Below, piece by piece: positions 6,921 through 16,583 of a DNA stretch of 64,000 nucleotides (position 1 is the first letter of the stretch; each line of letters begins with the position of its first letter). Location: NCBI GenBank assembly GCA_021324365.1, contig JAJPJE010000032.1:1-64000 (forward strand), read 5' to 3'. Origin of the DNA: Terriglobia bacterium. Lineage in GTDB: Bacteria; Acidobacteriota; Terriglobia; Terriglobales; Acidobacteriaceae. Both the position numbers and the translations under genes were made by a program. Below the pieces are notes generated by a model. That model saw only the letters and a list, made by a program, of their open reading frames with translations. It did no database searches and was not told the DNA's origin.

Positions 6921-8090
6921 GTGAGCAAAGTTCGAGTGCTGGTTGGTACCAAGAAGGGTGCATTCATTCTGACTTCAGACGGAAAGCGTGAGAAGTGGGA
7001 CGTCAGTGGGCCTCATTTCACAGGCTGGGAGATATATCACATGAAAGGCTCGCCGGTTGATCCGAACCGTATCTACTGCTCGCAAACGAGCGGCTGGTTC
7101 GGGCAGGTGATCCAACGTTCCAGCGACGGCGGTAAAACCTGGGAAACACCGGGCGGCGGTATGGAAAAAGATGCCCGTGGCTGGCCGAAAGGCGAAAGCA
7201 ACAAGTTTGTCTATGATCAGAAAGCTCACGCTTTAACGACGCATCAGTGGTATGACGGCACGCAACATCCCTGGGAATTCAAGCGCGTCTGGCACTTGGA
7301 ACCGTCGCTCACAGATCCTGACACTGTCTATGCCGGAGTCGAAGACGCAGCCTTGTTCCGATCGACCAATGGCGGGAGCACGTGGGAAGAGCTCTCTGGT
7401 TTGCGCGGACATGGAACCGGCCCCAAATGGCAACCAGGGGCTGGCGGAATGTGCTTGCATACCGTAATTCTGGATCCGAGCAATCCAAAGCGTATCTACA
7501 TCGCCATATCGGCAGCGGGAGCATTTCGCACCGACGATGGCGGCGAAACCTGGAAGCCCATCAATCGCGGGCTGAAGTCACAATACATACCAGATCCCAA
7601 TGCCGAAATCGGCCACTGTGTACATCACGTTGCGATGAATGGAAAGCGCCCGAACACGCTGTTCATGCAGAAGCACTGGGACGTGATGCGCAGCAACGAC
7701 TGCGGCGAGAATTGGCATGAGATCAGCGGGAATTTACCGACCGATTTCGGTTTTGTGATCGACGTACATGCGCACGAACCGGAGACGATTTACGTCATTC
7801 CCATCAAGAGCGATTCCGAGCATTTTGTACATGAAGGCAAACTCCGGGTTTATCGCAGTCGCACGGGCGGAAACGAGTGGGAGGCGCTGACCAATGGTCT
7901 GCCGCAGAGCAACTGCTTCGTGAACGTGCTACGCGACGCCATGGCAGTCGACTCGCTCGACAAATGCGGAATTTACTTCGGAACTACGGGTGGCCAGGTT
8001 TACGCGTCGGCCGATGCGGGCGACAGCTGGAATCCGATTGTCCGCGATCTGCCTGCAGTACTTTCCGTTGAGGTACAAACGCTGTCATGA
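6921..8090 (+). CDS. BNR/Asp-box beta-propeller protein (sialidase/sortilin-like fold)
   Basis: A 389-residue protein with GTG start 6921 behind AGGAGA. At least six Asp-box variants are spaced along it ([54 protein letters not shown]), so it should form a beta-propeller. There is no signal peptide, so it is probably cytoplasmic. It begins [21 protein letters not shown]. True sialidase catalytic residues are not evident. The stop TGA overlaps the ATG of the MoaD-like gene by 4 bases, implying coupled synthesis and perhaps a complex. Substrate unknown. Confidence 0.85.
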   Translation: MSKVRVLVGTKKGAFILTSDGKREKWDVSGPHFTGWEIYHMKGSPVDPNRIYCSQTSGWFGQVIQRSSDGGKTWETPGGGMEKDARGWPKGESNKFVYDQKAHALTTHQWYDGTQHPWEFKRVWHLEPSLTDPDTVYAGVEDAALFRSTNGGSTWEELSGLRGHGTGPKWQPGAGGMCLHTVILDPSNPKRIYIAISAAGAFRTDDGGETWKPINRGLKSQYIPDPNAEIGHCVHHVAMNGKRPNTLFMQKHWDVMRSNDCGENWHEISGNLPTDFGFVIDVHAHEPETIYVIPIKSDSEHFVHEGKLRVYRSRTGGNEWEALTNGLPQSNCFVNVLRDAMAVDSLDKCGIYFGTTGGQVYASADAGDSWNPIVRDLPAVLSVEVQTLS

Positions 8091-8389
8091 TCCGAGTCGT
8101 GCTGCCGCAGCATCTGCGAACGCTCGCACATGTGCAGAACGAGGTGACACTTGACGTCACTGGGCCGGTAACACAGCGTTCGGTGCTGGATGCATTAGAA
8201 GATCGCTATCCCATGTTGAAAGGGACGATCCGCGATCACGTCACGAAGGAGCGGCGTGCCTTTCTTCGCTTCTTTGCTTGTGAAGAAGACCTCTCGCATG
8301 ATCCACCGGACAAGCCGCTCCCGCCAGAAGTGGCATCGGGGAAAGAACCGTTTCTGGTGATCGGCGCAATCGCAGGCGGCTCGTTATAG
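8087..8389 (+). CDS. MoaD/ThiS-like ubiquitin-fold protein
   Basis: A 100-residue beta-grasp protein: [14 protein letters not shown], a central [18 protein letters not shown] and the end [12 protein letters not shown]. In active sulfur carriers the chain ends exactly in Gly-Gly; here two residues follow GG, so processing or a non-carrier role is possible. ATGA overlap with the propeller gene indicates coupling. No MoeB/ThiF-type activating enzyme or molybdopterin genes lie nearby. Confidence 0.75.
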   Translation: MIRVVLPQHLRTLAHVQNEVTLDVTGPVTQRSVLDALEDRYPMLKGTIRDHVTKERRAFLRFFACEEDLSHDPPDKPLPPEVASGKEPFLVIGAIAGGSL

Positions 8390-8412
8390 CGACGTACTAA
8401 GGACAATTTTTA

Positions 8413-8832
8413 ATGCAGACTGCAATGGAAACAGCAAAGGTCTCGAAGGGCGCACTCTGGACAGGGCGCATCTTAAGCACGCTGATCGTGCTTTTTCTAC
8501 TCCTTGATGGAGCCATGAAGCTGGTGCGGCCGCTTCCGACTGCTGTCGTGGAGGCGTGCACTCACCTGGGCCTGCCACCGCACACGATCCCGCATATTGG
8601 GATCACTGTCCTGTGTTGTGTGATCCTGTATGCGATTCCGCAGACCGCGATTTTGGGTGCCATCCTGCTAACCGGGTATCTGGGTGGAGCGGTTGCGATC
8701 AATTACCGGGTTGGGGATCCGCTGTTTGGGCATGTCCTGTTCCCTGTTTATTTTGGAATCGTGATCTGGCTGGCACTGTTTCTGCGCGAGAAGCGCCTTC
8801 GCGCATTGGTTCCCTTGCGACAAAAAGCCTGA
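8413..8832 (+). CDS. DoxX-like integral membrane protein
   Basis: A 139-residue protein with four predicted helices (about 18-38, 54-77, 80-98, 106-125) and the DoxX-like sequence LLLDGAMKLVRP, IGITVLCCVILYAIPQTAILGA and GYLGGAVA. AAGGA is placed before the ATG. DoxX-like proteins are membrane proteins of poorly known, often redox- or stress-linked, function. It follows the MoaD-like gene by 23 bases and is probably in the same operon. Confidence 0.82.
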   Translation: MQTAMETAKVSKGALWTGRILSTLIVLFLLLDGAMKLVRPLPTAVVEACTHLGLPPHTIPHIGITVLCCVILYAIPQTAILGAILLTGYLGGAVAINYRVGDPLFGHVLFPVYFGIVIWLALFLREKRLRALVPLRQKA

Positions 8833-8938
8833 AACCTTCAAGTATTCCCATCGAATGTCGATTTGTAGCGGGCCGCACGTCGTTCCAGTGAGCCCGTGAG
8901 GCTCAAATCTAATGTTGCAAACTTCTAAGGAGATCTCC

Positions 8939-9355
8939 ATGCAAGCACAGCCATACCTCAATTTCAACGGCCGCTGCGAAGAGGCGATTGAGTTCTACCG
9001 CTCCGCGCTGGGTGCAAAAGTCGACATGATGATGCGATTTAACGAAGCACCCGAGGGCTCAGGCGGAATGATTCCGCCGGGAGCGGGAAACAAGATCATG
9101 CACTCCAGCTTCCGGGTGGGAGAGACTACAATACTCGCCGCGGATGGCGAGTGCACTGGCGCACCCACATTCCAAGGCTTCTCCCTTTGTCTGACCCCCG
9201 CCACCCCGGCCGAAGCCGAGCGCCTTTTTGGTGCTTTAGGCAAGGGTGGAAAAGTCCAAATGCCACTCATGAAGACATTTTTCTCGCCCAGCTTCGGGCA
9301 AGTGCAAGACCGGTTTGGCGTGAGTTGGATGATTTACGTGGCGCCGAAAGCGTAA
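8939..9355 (+). CDS. VOC superfamily protein, PhnB/DUF1428-like
   Basis: A 138-residue protein. The ATG at 8939 has a perfect AAGGAG six bases upstream, better than the ATG at 8912. The pattern PYLNFNGRCEEAIEFYRSAL, MHSSFRVGETTILAADGE and QDRFGVSWMIYV is typical of PhnB-like glyoxalase/bleomycin-resistance fold proteins. The physiological reaction is not known for most members. Fourth gene of the plus-strand cluster that starts with the propeller protein. Confidence 0.88.
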   Translation: MQAQPYLNFNGRCEEAIEFYRSALGAKVDMMMRFNEAPEGSGGMIPPGAGNKIMHSSFRVGETTILAADGECTGAPTFQGFSLCLTPATPAEAERLFGALGKGGKVQMPLMKTFFSPSFGQVQDRFGVSWMIYVAPKA

Positions 9356-9420
9356 ACGCGGGCGTGGTCGGCCACGACACGGCGACCGATCACGCTTTTA
9401 TCGCTTTTGCTGCCTCGATT

Positions 9421-11067
9421 CTATCCCCAGCTCTTCATGATTTCGCCAAAGCATTGCAGGCCGCTGGGGATCACCGCTCCATAACCGTGGCCGGGCTGAG
9501 TCCATGCTCCGGAGAGATACAGATTCTTTACCGGCGTGTTGTGGGGCAAGCGGCGGGGATTCGTATTGTCGAGAGTCTGATCGAATCCATAGATCGCACC
9601 GCGATAATTTGACGTGTAACGAGCGTTGGTGAGCGGGGTTCCAATTTCTTTGACCTCAATTGCCTTTGACAGCCACGGTATGAGCGTTTTTTCGGCTCTG
9701 GCAATCAGCATATCCGCTATCCGCTCTTTCTCTGCTTTGTAGGCTGCCTTGTTTCCTTTCACGTAGTCGGCTGCGAATGGCTTCCAGTGGTCGTAGCCCT
9801 GCAGAACCAGCAGATTGACTGTATTCTTCCCCTTTGGCGAATAGTCCGGAAAGAGATTGTCATACACAGTAAGCCCAAACCCAGGGTTGCTCAGGTCTGT
9901 TCTTAGTGCTCCTTCGTATGCAGCCTCGTGGTCATAGCCCGTGTTGAAGAAGATCTCGCTGTCTGTGATCCGGACCTCGCGGATCAAATCCTTCTTAAGC
10001 CCCAGAAACACCTGAAAGGACGACAGGCTGATGCTGTAGCTGTCGAGTTTCGCCAGGTACTCCTTCATCTGATCCGTCGGCGCCGGTTGCGAGATCAGCG
10101 TGTGGAAGGTCTCATAAGCATTTGCGTTAGACACGATGGCTCTTGCCGTGTATTGATGGCCGTCGGCCGTCGCCACACCGGAGGCAGCGCCATCTTTTAG
10201 CAGGATTTGACTTACGCGGGTGTTCAACAGAACGCTGCCACTATGCTTGCCGATGAAGTCGACGAATGCGTTGCTGATGGTTTGCGAGCGGCCCTTGGGA
10301 TAAAAGCCGCCGCCCGTGAGGTACGAATATGTCGGAGAAGCATAGTAGATGCTGGCGAGCTTGGAAGGTGGCAAGCCGTAGTAACCCCACAGAGCCGAGA
10401 CGATTCCCTTCAGCTTGGGATTGCGGAGCTTGGCATCCACAACCTGTCCCCAAGTGCTGCCGGAGTATCGGTAGGTCACGGGAAAGTCGATTGGAAAGCG
10501 GTTGTAGTCGATCTTGCCGTTGCTGGCAGAGAGTCGTCCGATTTCGTTGTTTAGTTGACCCATTTCCTCGAAGAGGGCTCCAACTTGCTCGGCTTCTGCC
10601 GGGAATGTTTTCTTCAGATACGCAACGTATTCCGGCAGGTTGCGATTGGGAACCCGAACATCGTGCTCCGGGAAGATCGCGCGATACAGCGTGGGATGCG
10701 GAACAAAATCGACGCTCGTAATCTCCGGAAATCCGGGAATCAGATTGTGAACACCATTGCGATCCCCGACTCCAGTCGAGTGCAGCGAAACGTCAAACTC
10801 GAACCCACCCGGTCGCTTGAAACTAGTGGCGTAGCCGCCGGGTTTGTCGTGCTGCTCAACGACGAGGACCTTGAATCCCTGGCGCGCGAAGGCCGCTGCG
10901 CAACTCAACCCGCCAAGGCCGGAACCAATGATGATGGCATCGAACTCGTTGGAGCCTTTCACTTGCCCATGCGCTACCGGCAACGCACTCCAATCGAGCA
11001 CTCCGGCGGCAAGCGTTCCAACCAATGTTTGAATGAACTCGCGACGCTTCCACTCAGAAGAAGACAT
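9421..11067 (-). CDS. FAD-dependent oxidoreductase of the phytoene desaturase/retinol saturase family, Tat-exported
   Basis: A 548-residue protein. The ATG at 11067 has GGAGGG upstream. The N-terminus carries a twin-arginine signal (KRREFIQTLVGTLAAG, RR at 8-9), so it should be folded with FAD and exported. The Rossmann motif GSGLGG (48-53) is followed by VVEQHDKPGGYATSF, and the C-terminal LYLSGAWTQPGHGYGAVIPSG closes the FAD site, as in CrtI/CrtISO/retinol saturases. The substrate may be a carotenoid or another polyene, but no carotenoid genes are near. Converges with the VOC gene. Confidence 0.85.
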   Translation of the reverse strand: MSSSEWKRREFIQTLVGTLAAGVLDWSALPVAHGQVKGSNEFDAIIIGSGLGGLSCAAAFARQGFKVLVVEQHDKPGGYATSFKRPGGFEFDVSLHSTGVGDRNGVHNLIPGFPEITSVDFVPHPTLYRAIFPEHDVRVPNRNLPEYVAYLKKTFPAEAEQVGALFEEMGQLNNEIGRLSASNGKIDYNRFPIDFPVTYRYSGSTWGQVVDAKLRNPKLKGIVSALWGYYGLPPSKLASIYYASPTYSYLTGGGFYPKGRSQTISNAFVDFIGKHSGSVLLNTRVSQILLKDGAASGVATADGHQYTARAIVSNANAYETFHTLISQPAPTDQMKEYLAKLDSYSISLSSFQVFLGLKKDLIREVRITDSEIFFNTGYDHEAAYEGALRTDLSNPGFGLTVYDNLFPDYSPKGKNTVNLLVLQGYDHWKPFAADYVKGNKAAYKAEKERIADMLIARAEKTLIPWLSKAIEVKEIGTPLTNARYTSNYRGAIYGFDQTLDNTNPRRLPHNTPVKNLYLSGAWTQPGHGYGAVIPSGLQCFGEIMKSWG

Positions 11068-11196
11068 AAGGGGCCCTCCTCTCGTTCGCGACAAGTTAGT
11101 GGAGATACGTCCGGAAGCGGAGGACCGCGGTCACGAGTGTAGGTGACGGAGTCGTCGGGCTGTGTTCCTCATGGTCTGACACAGCTCGCTGGCTGG

Positions 11197-12981
11197 CTAC
11201 ACATTCAGGCCAATGGAGCGCATCAGTTCGAGCCCATTGCTCTTGGTGACGACACCGTCGCGAAGCTTGTAGTCAAAGCTGATCTTGCCATTTTCGAGAT
11301 GATCCTGGAAGTGTAAATTGCGAACTTTGCTGCCGAGAATATCTTCGATGGCGGTGAGCGCGAGGTCATGAGTAGTGACCAACCCGATAGCGCCGCGTTG
11401 CACCAGGGTTCGGAGCAGACCTTCAGCACCGATGGCGCGATCATGGGAGTTGGTACCCTGCAAAAGCTCGTCCAGCAGAAACAGGAGCGGAATCGTGCCG
11501 GACGCTTCATCGGCGATTTTTCGCAAGCGGGTGATCTCGGCGTAAAAGCGCGAGCTTCCACCTTGCAAGGAATCGTTCACGCGGATGCTAGCACCGATGG
11601 CTAGCGCCGAGAGCCGAAGATGCGCGGCGCGGACCGGTGAGCCAGCCATGGCCAGTACGGTGTTGATCCCGATAGTGCGAAGCAACGTGCTCTTGCCCGA
11701 CATATTCGATCCGCTGACGATCAGGACCTGCGTTTCGCAATCGAGGCAAACACAATTGCGTACGCAGCGATCAGTCGCCAGCAACGGGTGACCGAGTTGT
11801 TCGCCGGCGAACAGCGGCTGTCCGGAGTCCGCGAATTCGGGAAACGGGTCGGCAGGATGTTCGTAAGCGTAGCAAGCGAGCGACAGTAAAGCTTCGATTC
11901 GGCCAATCGCATCGATCCAAATAGGAACATTCTGCCCTTCCCTTCTTCGCCACGATTCCAGTGCAAGCGCCACCTGGACCGTGTACAGCACCGGCACGTC
12001 GAAGATGCGAAGGAAGACGTTGTGACGCGCCTCGAGAAGTTCTGCCAGGCGCTGCAGCCGTCCGATGACGACGGAAGGTGGGTTGCCGTTGCGCGTGAGG
12101 GCTCCCGTGAGTTGTTTCAGGAGCGGGGAGTGAAACTGCTCCGACTCAAAGCGCTGCAGGATCGCAGACAGCAACGGCAAGTCCGCGAGCGCCTCTTCAG
12201 CATCGCTGATGACCTTCTGTACATCGTGGCGGAGCTTCAGGAGAACGGCCGCCGCAAGCGCAATCGGTACTGCAAGCCATCCGAGATCACCTCCAGTTAA
12301 AACCCAAACACCAATTGCGAGGAATGCGATAGCGATCAGCAAGGAGAGCACACGCCATGGCACAAGCTTGGTTACAATGCGCTGCCCAGCCCAGGCCATG
12401 AGTTCGTCGGGATGCAATGCTGACTGAATATCTGTGCCAAGAACGGCAAGCCATTCGCGAACGTCGAGTTTCTCGCGCAGTTCGGAAATCGCGTGCTGGC
12501 GTGCCCGAACCTCATCGAGCGACGCGGGATGGAGAAGCCAATCTGCCAGGCGCTTTTCGCCCATGCGGGTGCGTGCACGCGACAGCAGCTCGAAGAGGCT
12601 CCCCCGCCCGAAAAGATCGATATCTTCGCAGTAAACGTGGTTGGGATTGCGGAAAGGCTCGCCGGTTTCCCCTTCGCCAATCCACTTGTCGGCGATACGG
12701 TTCAGTCCACGGCGGTAGAAGTCTACAGCACGGCGGGCCTGAGACTGCCGTCGAAGGATCGTTTCGTGATAGATGACGAGTGCGACGAAAATCGCGAATG
12801 GAAGCAGCAGCCACCAGGCTGTGGAAAGGTGGTGCTTTGCGTACGCCCAAACCATGATGGCGCCAATCGCGAACACCAACAAGCGCAGGTTTCCGGTCCA
12901 AATGTGCCAGAGTTCGAGGCGGGCTACTTCCGCTTCGCGAAGCTGCATGCGACGAGAATATTCGGCATTGGGATCGGGCAC
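11197..12981 (-). CDS. Membrane-anchored MutS-like ATPase
   Basis: A 594-residue protein. Two membrane helices lie near the N-terminus (about 31-50 and 54-72) and a second pair around 208-248. The C-terminal part is a MutS-type ABC ATPase: Walker A GSNMSGKST (424-432), SLQGGSSRFYAEITRLRKIA, Walker B LFLLDE (501-506), then GTNSHDR and TTHDL. The MutS mismatch-recognition and connector domains are absent. It is therefore not classic MutS or MutS2; no Smr domain is seen. Role unknown, possibly DNA handling at the membrane (inference). It starts 9 bases after metH, in the same operon. Confidence 0.82.
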   Translation of the reverse strand: MPDPNAEYSRRMQLREAEVARLELWHIWTGNLRLLVFAIGAIMVWAYAKHHLSTAWWLLLPFAIFVALVIYHETILRRQSQARRAVDFYRRGLNRIADKWIGEGETGEPFRNPNHVYCEDIDLFGRGSLFELLSRARTRMGEKRLADWLLHPASLDEVRARQHAISELREKLDVREWLAVLGTDIQSALHPDELMAWAGQRIVTKLVPWRVLSLLIAIAFLAIGVWVLTGGDLGWLAVPIALAAAVLLKLRHDVQKVISDAEEALADLPLLSAILQRFESEQFHSPLLKQLTGALTRNGNPPSVVIGRLQRLAELLEARHNVFLRIFDVPVLYTVQVALALESWRRREGQNVPIWIDAIGRIEALLSLACYAYEHPADPFPEFADSGQPLFAGEQLGHPLLATDRCVRNCVCLDCETQVLIVSGSNMSGKSTLLRTIGINTVLAMAGSPVRAAHLRLSALAIGASIRVNDSLQGGSSRFYAEITRLRKIADEASGTIPLLFLLDELLQGTNSHDRAIGAEGLLRTLVQRGAIGLVTTHDLALTAIEDILGSKVRNLHFQDHLENGKISFDYKLRDGVVTKSNGLELMRSIGLNV

Positions 12982-12990
12982 GCTGCGATT

Positions 12991-15900
12991 CTAAACGACG
13001 AAGTACTTTGCCGCAGGATGGTGCACGATGATCGCCGAGGTTGATTGTTCCGGTTCGAGTAAAAATCCGGTGGTCAAATGCACACCGACGTTTTCCTCCG
13101 GCTTCAGCAACTGGAAGAGCTTGGTCTGGTCCTCCATGTTGGGGCACGCGGGATAGCCGAACGAGTAGCGCGATCCCCGATACTTCTGGTGGAAGAGATC
13201 GTTGATACGCGGAGAGTCGTCTCCCGCAATGCCCAACTCTTCGCGGATCAGCTTGTGCGCATATTCCGCCAGCGCTTCCGCCGTTTCCACACTGAGGCCG
13301 TGATGATACAGATAGCGAGTGTAATCGCCAGACTGGAACATCTTTTGCGTTTCTTCCGAGGCGCGGCTGCCGATCGTCACCAGTGAAAGTCCGATGATGT
13401 CCACCTGACCAGATGATTTCGGCGCGAAGAAATCGGAGATGCACAAGCGGCGTCCTTCCCGCTGACGGGGAAAAGTGAAGCGTAGTAACTCTTTGCTTGT
13501 GTCCGGCGAATAAACAATCGTGTCATTGCCTTCGCTCTGCGCCGGGAAATAGCCATACACTACTTTCGGCTCGTACCAACCCTTGGCGATCACCTCGTGC
13601 TGGCACTCTTTCAGCACAGGCTTGAATTTCTGCTCGACCAGTCGCGCATAGTCTTCCTGGGATGCGGTTTTCAGCTGCCACTGGTTCTTGAACAGGGCAG
13701 TCTGGTTAATGTAGTTGAAAATATCGCGCAGGTCGAAATCCTTCCGGACCCGAACTCCGTAGAACGGCGGCTTCGGAATATTCGGTGGAGGTCCAACTAC
13801 TGCACTGCGCTGGGTCGAAACCGGCAGAGCTTCGGCTTCCGCGACGGCGGCCGCCGCCGCAGCTTTCGCGGCAAACTGTTTTCGTTGGCGACCTTCGGCA
13901 ATACGGGCAAGCTTAGCCTCGTCACCAGCCACCAGATCTTCCATCACGTGAAGGCCGTCGAATGCATCCCCCGCGTAGAAGACGGCGTTCGAATACTCTG
14001 CACGGAGGTCGTCTTCGACGTACTTGCGGGTGAGAGCAGCGCCACCGCAAATCACGGGATATTCAAGCTTCTGCAGCTGTAGGTCCTGGATGACGTACTT
14101 CATCTCCAATGTCGATTTCACCAGCAGACCGCTGAGGCCGATCGCGTCTGCGTGGTGTTCCTTTGCGGCGTGAATAATCGCTTCTGCAGGCTGCTTGATT
14201 CCCAGGTTCACGACTTTGTAGCCGTTGTTGCTCAGAATGATGTCGACAAGATTTTTGCCAATATCGTGCACATCGCCTTTGACGGTGGCGAGCACAATGG
14301 TGCCCTTCTGTGCGCCCTCTTTTTTCTCCATCCTCGGCTCGAGATACGCGACCGCCTGCTTCATCACACCGGCAGAATCCAGCACCGAAGGGAGCTGCAT
14401 CTTGCGCGCCCCGAAGAGTTCTCCGACAGTTTTCATGCCATCGAGAAGAACGTCGTTGATCAGGTCGAGCGGCGAATACTTCAGGAGCGCGGACTCGAGA
14501 ACATCCTCGAGCGTCTGGCGCCGGCCGTCCGTGCCGATGGCCTTTTCGCCGTTGATGATCAGGTGCTTGAGCTTGTCCTCCACCGAGAGCGACTCAACTG
14601 CGACTGGCGCTGCATCCGACTTCTTTTCTTTGCCGGAGAAGTAGTTCATGTAGTTCTGCAGCGGATCACCATCGGTCATGTCGCGATAGATCAGCTTCCG
14701 TGCAAGTTCAACTTCGGCTTCAGGAATCTTGTACAACGGATAGATTTTAGAGTAGTTAACAATGGCCATATCAAGGCCATGATTGACGGCTTCGTGCAGG
14801 AATACGCTGTTCAGAACGCGTCGCGGATAAACATTCAAGCCAAAAGAGATGTTGCTGACACCGAGAATTGTGCACACCTCGGGCAGCTCTTCTTTGATGC
14901 GCTTTACAGCCTCCAGAGTTTCGATACCAGCCGTGCGGTACTCCTCCTGACCGGTAGAGATCGGCAGGGTCAGCGCGTCAAAAATCAAGTCGACTGGACG
15001 AATGCCATATTTCTCTGTTGCCAGGTGGTAGATGCGCTTGGCAATCGCAACCTTTCTGTCCGCGGTGAGCGCCATTCCCTCTTCGTCGATGGTCAATGCG
15101 ATGACGGCTGCGCCGTAGCGCTTTGCCATAGGAAGAACTTTTGCGGTTCGCTTTTCTCCATCCTCGAGGTTGATCGAATTGATGATTGCCTTGCCGGGAA
15201 TGCGCTTCAGCGCAGTCTCGATCACGTTCGCCTCAGTTGAATCGACGACGATCGGAGCGGGCACGCGCGTCGCGATCTTCTCCATTACGTGATCCATGTA
15301 GGCGTTCTCATCTTCGCCGACGATCGCTGTGCAGACGTCGATCATGTGCGAACCTTCGTTGGCGAGACGCTTTGCGAGAGCAAGAATTTCGTCGTAGTCG
15401 CCGGAGCGAACCAGGTTGCGGAAATGCTCAACTCGCGTGGTCGTGTTCATTTCCTCGGCAACGACGAGCGGCTTGGGATCGAGATCCAGCGGGACCGACG
15501 TATAGGCGCTCGATGCCGCTCCGACGGCCTTTACATCTCTTCTTGCCGGTTCGAGGTTTGCGCACCCGTCAACAAGGGCCCTGATGTGATCGGGACCGGT
15601 TCCACAGCATCCACCAACAACGCGAACGCCATACTCCGAGATGAACAGCTTGTGATACTCCACCAGTTCGGCAGGCGTCAGATCGTAAACCGGCTTGCCC
15701 CCTTCGTTGCGTGGAATGCCGGCGTTGGGCAGAACGGAAATCTGCTTCGGCGAATACAGGCCGAGGTAGCGGACCGCGTCATTCATCTCCTTCGGGCCCG
15801 TCGCGCAGTTCAGACCGAAGATGTCGATGTCGTATGGTTCCAGTGAGGTCAGCGCGGCGCCGATATCGGTACCGAGTAGCATGGTGCCTTCTTCATTGGC

Positions 15901-16473
15901 AAGCGTAACCTGCACTTGCAGAGGAAGGCGCTTCCCTGTTTTCTTCATCGCCTCGAGCATTGCGATGGTGCCGATTTTCGTCTGCAAGAGATCCTGCGAG
16001 GTTTCAACCAGGAGCAGGTCGACTCCGGCCTCAATGAGCGCCACTGCCTGCTCCACGTAGATGGAGACCATTTCATCGAAACTAATGTGTCCCAGAGATG
16101 GAAGCTTTGTGGTCGGCCCAAGCGAGCCGGCGACCCAGCGTTTACGGGTTTTCGTCGAATAGCTGTCAGCGACCTCGCGCGCGAGTTTGACGGCAGTCTT
16201 GTTAATTTCCTCAACACGGTCCTGCAGCCCGAACTCGGCGAGCACGATACGCGAGCCGCCGAACGTATTCGTCTCGATGACATCGGCTCCGGCATCGAAA
16301 TAGCTGGCATGAATCTGCCTGATAATGTCCGGACGACTCAGTGCCAAAATTTCACTGCAATTTTCCTGGCCCCAGTAGTCGTCAAGGGTCGGATTAAACT
16401 TCTGGATAGACGTGCCCATGGCACCGTCGTAAATGACGACTCGTTCCTGGACGGCCTGGAGAAAATCGGTCAT
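12991..16473 (-). CDS. metH: Cobalamin-dependent methionine synthase MetH
   Basis: A 1160-residue, four-module enzyme that transfers a methyl group from methyl-tetrahydrofolate to homocysteine through cobalamin. Residues 1-~310: homocysteine domain with C223 (GLNCATGP) and C289-C290 (GGCCGTGPDH). ~345-610: pterin-binding TIM barrel (NSINLEDGE). ~630-880: cobalamin cap and binding domain with D734-V-H736-DIGK, His736 being the cobalt ligand, and GLSGLLVKS. ~930-1160: SAM-dependent reactivation domain. Slightly shorter than E. coli MetH (1227). A second homocysteine methyltransferase occurs at 31660-33531. No cobalamin riboswitch is recognised in the short leader. Confidence 0.97.
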   Translation of the reverse strand: MTDFLQAVQERVVIYDGAMGTSIQKFNPTLDDYWGQENCSEILALSRPDIIRQIHASYFDAGADVIETNTFGGSRIVLAEFGLQDRVEEINKTAVKLAREVADSYSTKTRKRWVAGSLGPTTKLPSLGHISFDEMVSIYVEQAVALIEAGVDLLLVETSQDLLQTKIGTIAMLEAMKKTGKRLPLQVQVTLANEEGTMLLGTDIGAALTSLEPYDIDIFGLNCATGPKEMNDAVRYLGLYSPKQISVLPNAGIPRNEGGKPVYDLTPAELVEYHKLFISEYGVRVVGGCCGTGPDHIRALVDGCANLEPARRDVKAVGAASSAYTSVPLDLDPKPLVVAEEMNTTTRVEHFRNLVRSGDYDEILALAKRLANEGSHMIDVCTAIVGEDENAYMDHVMEKIATRVPAPIVVDSTEANVIETALKRIPGKAIINSINLEDGEKRTAKVLPMAKRYGAAVIALTIDEEGMALTADRKVAIAKRIYHLATEKYGIRPVDLIFDALTLPISTGQEEYRTAGIETLEAVKRIKEELPEVCTILGVSNISFGLNVYPRRVLNSVFLHEAVNHGLDMAIVNYSKIYPLYKIPEAEVELARKLIYRDMTDGDPLQNYMNYFSGKEKKSDAAPVAVESLSVEDKLKHLIINGEKAIGTDGRRQTLEDVLESALLKYSPLDLINDVLLDGMKTVGELFGARKMQLPSVLDSAGVMKQAVAYLEPRMEKKEGAQKGTIVLATVKGDVHDIGKNLVDIILSNNGYKVVNLGIKQPAEAIIHAAKEHHADAIGLSGLLVKSTLEMKYVIQDLQLQKLEYPVICGGAALTRKYVEDDLRAEYSNAVFYAGDAFDGLHVMEDLVAGDEAKLARIAEGRQRKQFAAKAAAAAAVAEAEALPVSTQRSAVVGPPPNIPKPPFYGVRVRKDFDLRDIFNYINQTALFKNQWQLKTASQEDYARLVEQKFKPVLKECQHEVIAKGWYEPKVVYGYFPAQSEGNDTIVYSPDTSKELLRFTFPRQREGRRLCISDFFAPKSSGQVDIIGLSLVTIGSRASEETQKMFQSGDYTRYLYHHGLSVETAEALAEYAHKLIREELGIAGDDSPRINDLFHQKYRGSRYSFGYPACPNMEDQTKLFQLLKPEENVGVHLTTGFLLEPEQSTSAIIVHHPAAKYFVV

Positions 16474-16529
16474 GTAGTTGAAGAAGTCCCTATCTCCGTA
16501 CAGCAGTGGATTGAATTGCCCCTATATGC

Positions 16530-16555
16530 AAAACCGGCCCCGAAGGACCGGTTTT
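16530..16555. terminator. Bidirectional intrinsic terminator between nuoI and metH
   Basis: AAAACCGG(CCC) and (GGA)CCGGTTTT pair with a GAA-type loop, giving a stem with A/T flanks on both sides. It lies 29 bases after the nuoI stop on the minus strand, so metH should have its own promoter in the ~55 bases that follow. Confidence 0.8.
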
Positions 16556-16583
16556 GACTGACGAACTCTGCCTGCCAAAACCG

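Noticed and set aside
9356-9420. CGTGG-TCGG-CCACG hairpin between convergent genes as an intrinsic terminator
   Set aside because: Five-base stem and no adjacent T-run.
12512-13444. A 310-codon minus-strand frame spanning the metH/MutS-like junction
   Set aside because: It overlaps both real genes in another frame and shows no recognisable domain.
14152-15240. A 362-codon open frame on the plus strand
   Set aside because: It lies entirely antisense inside metH, has no family features and follows the codon structure of metH; it is a shadow frame.
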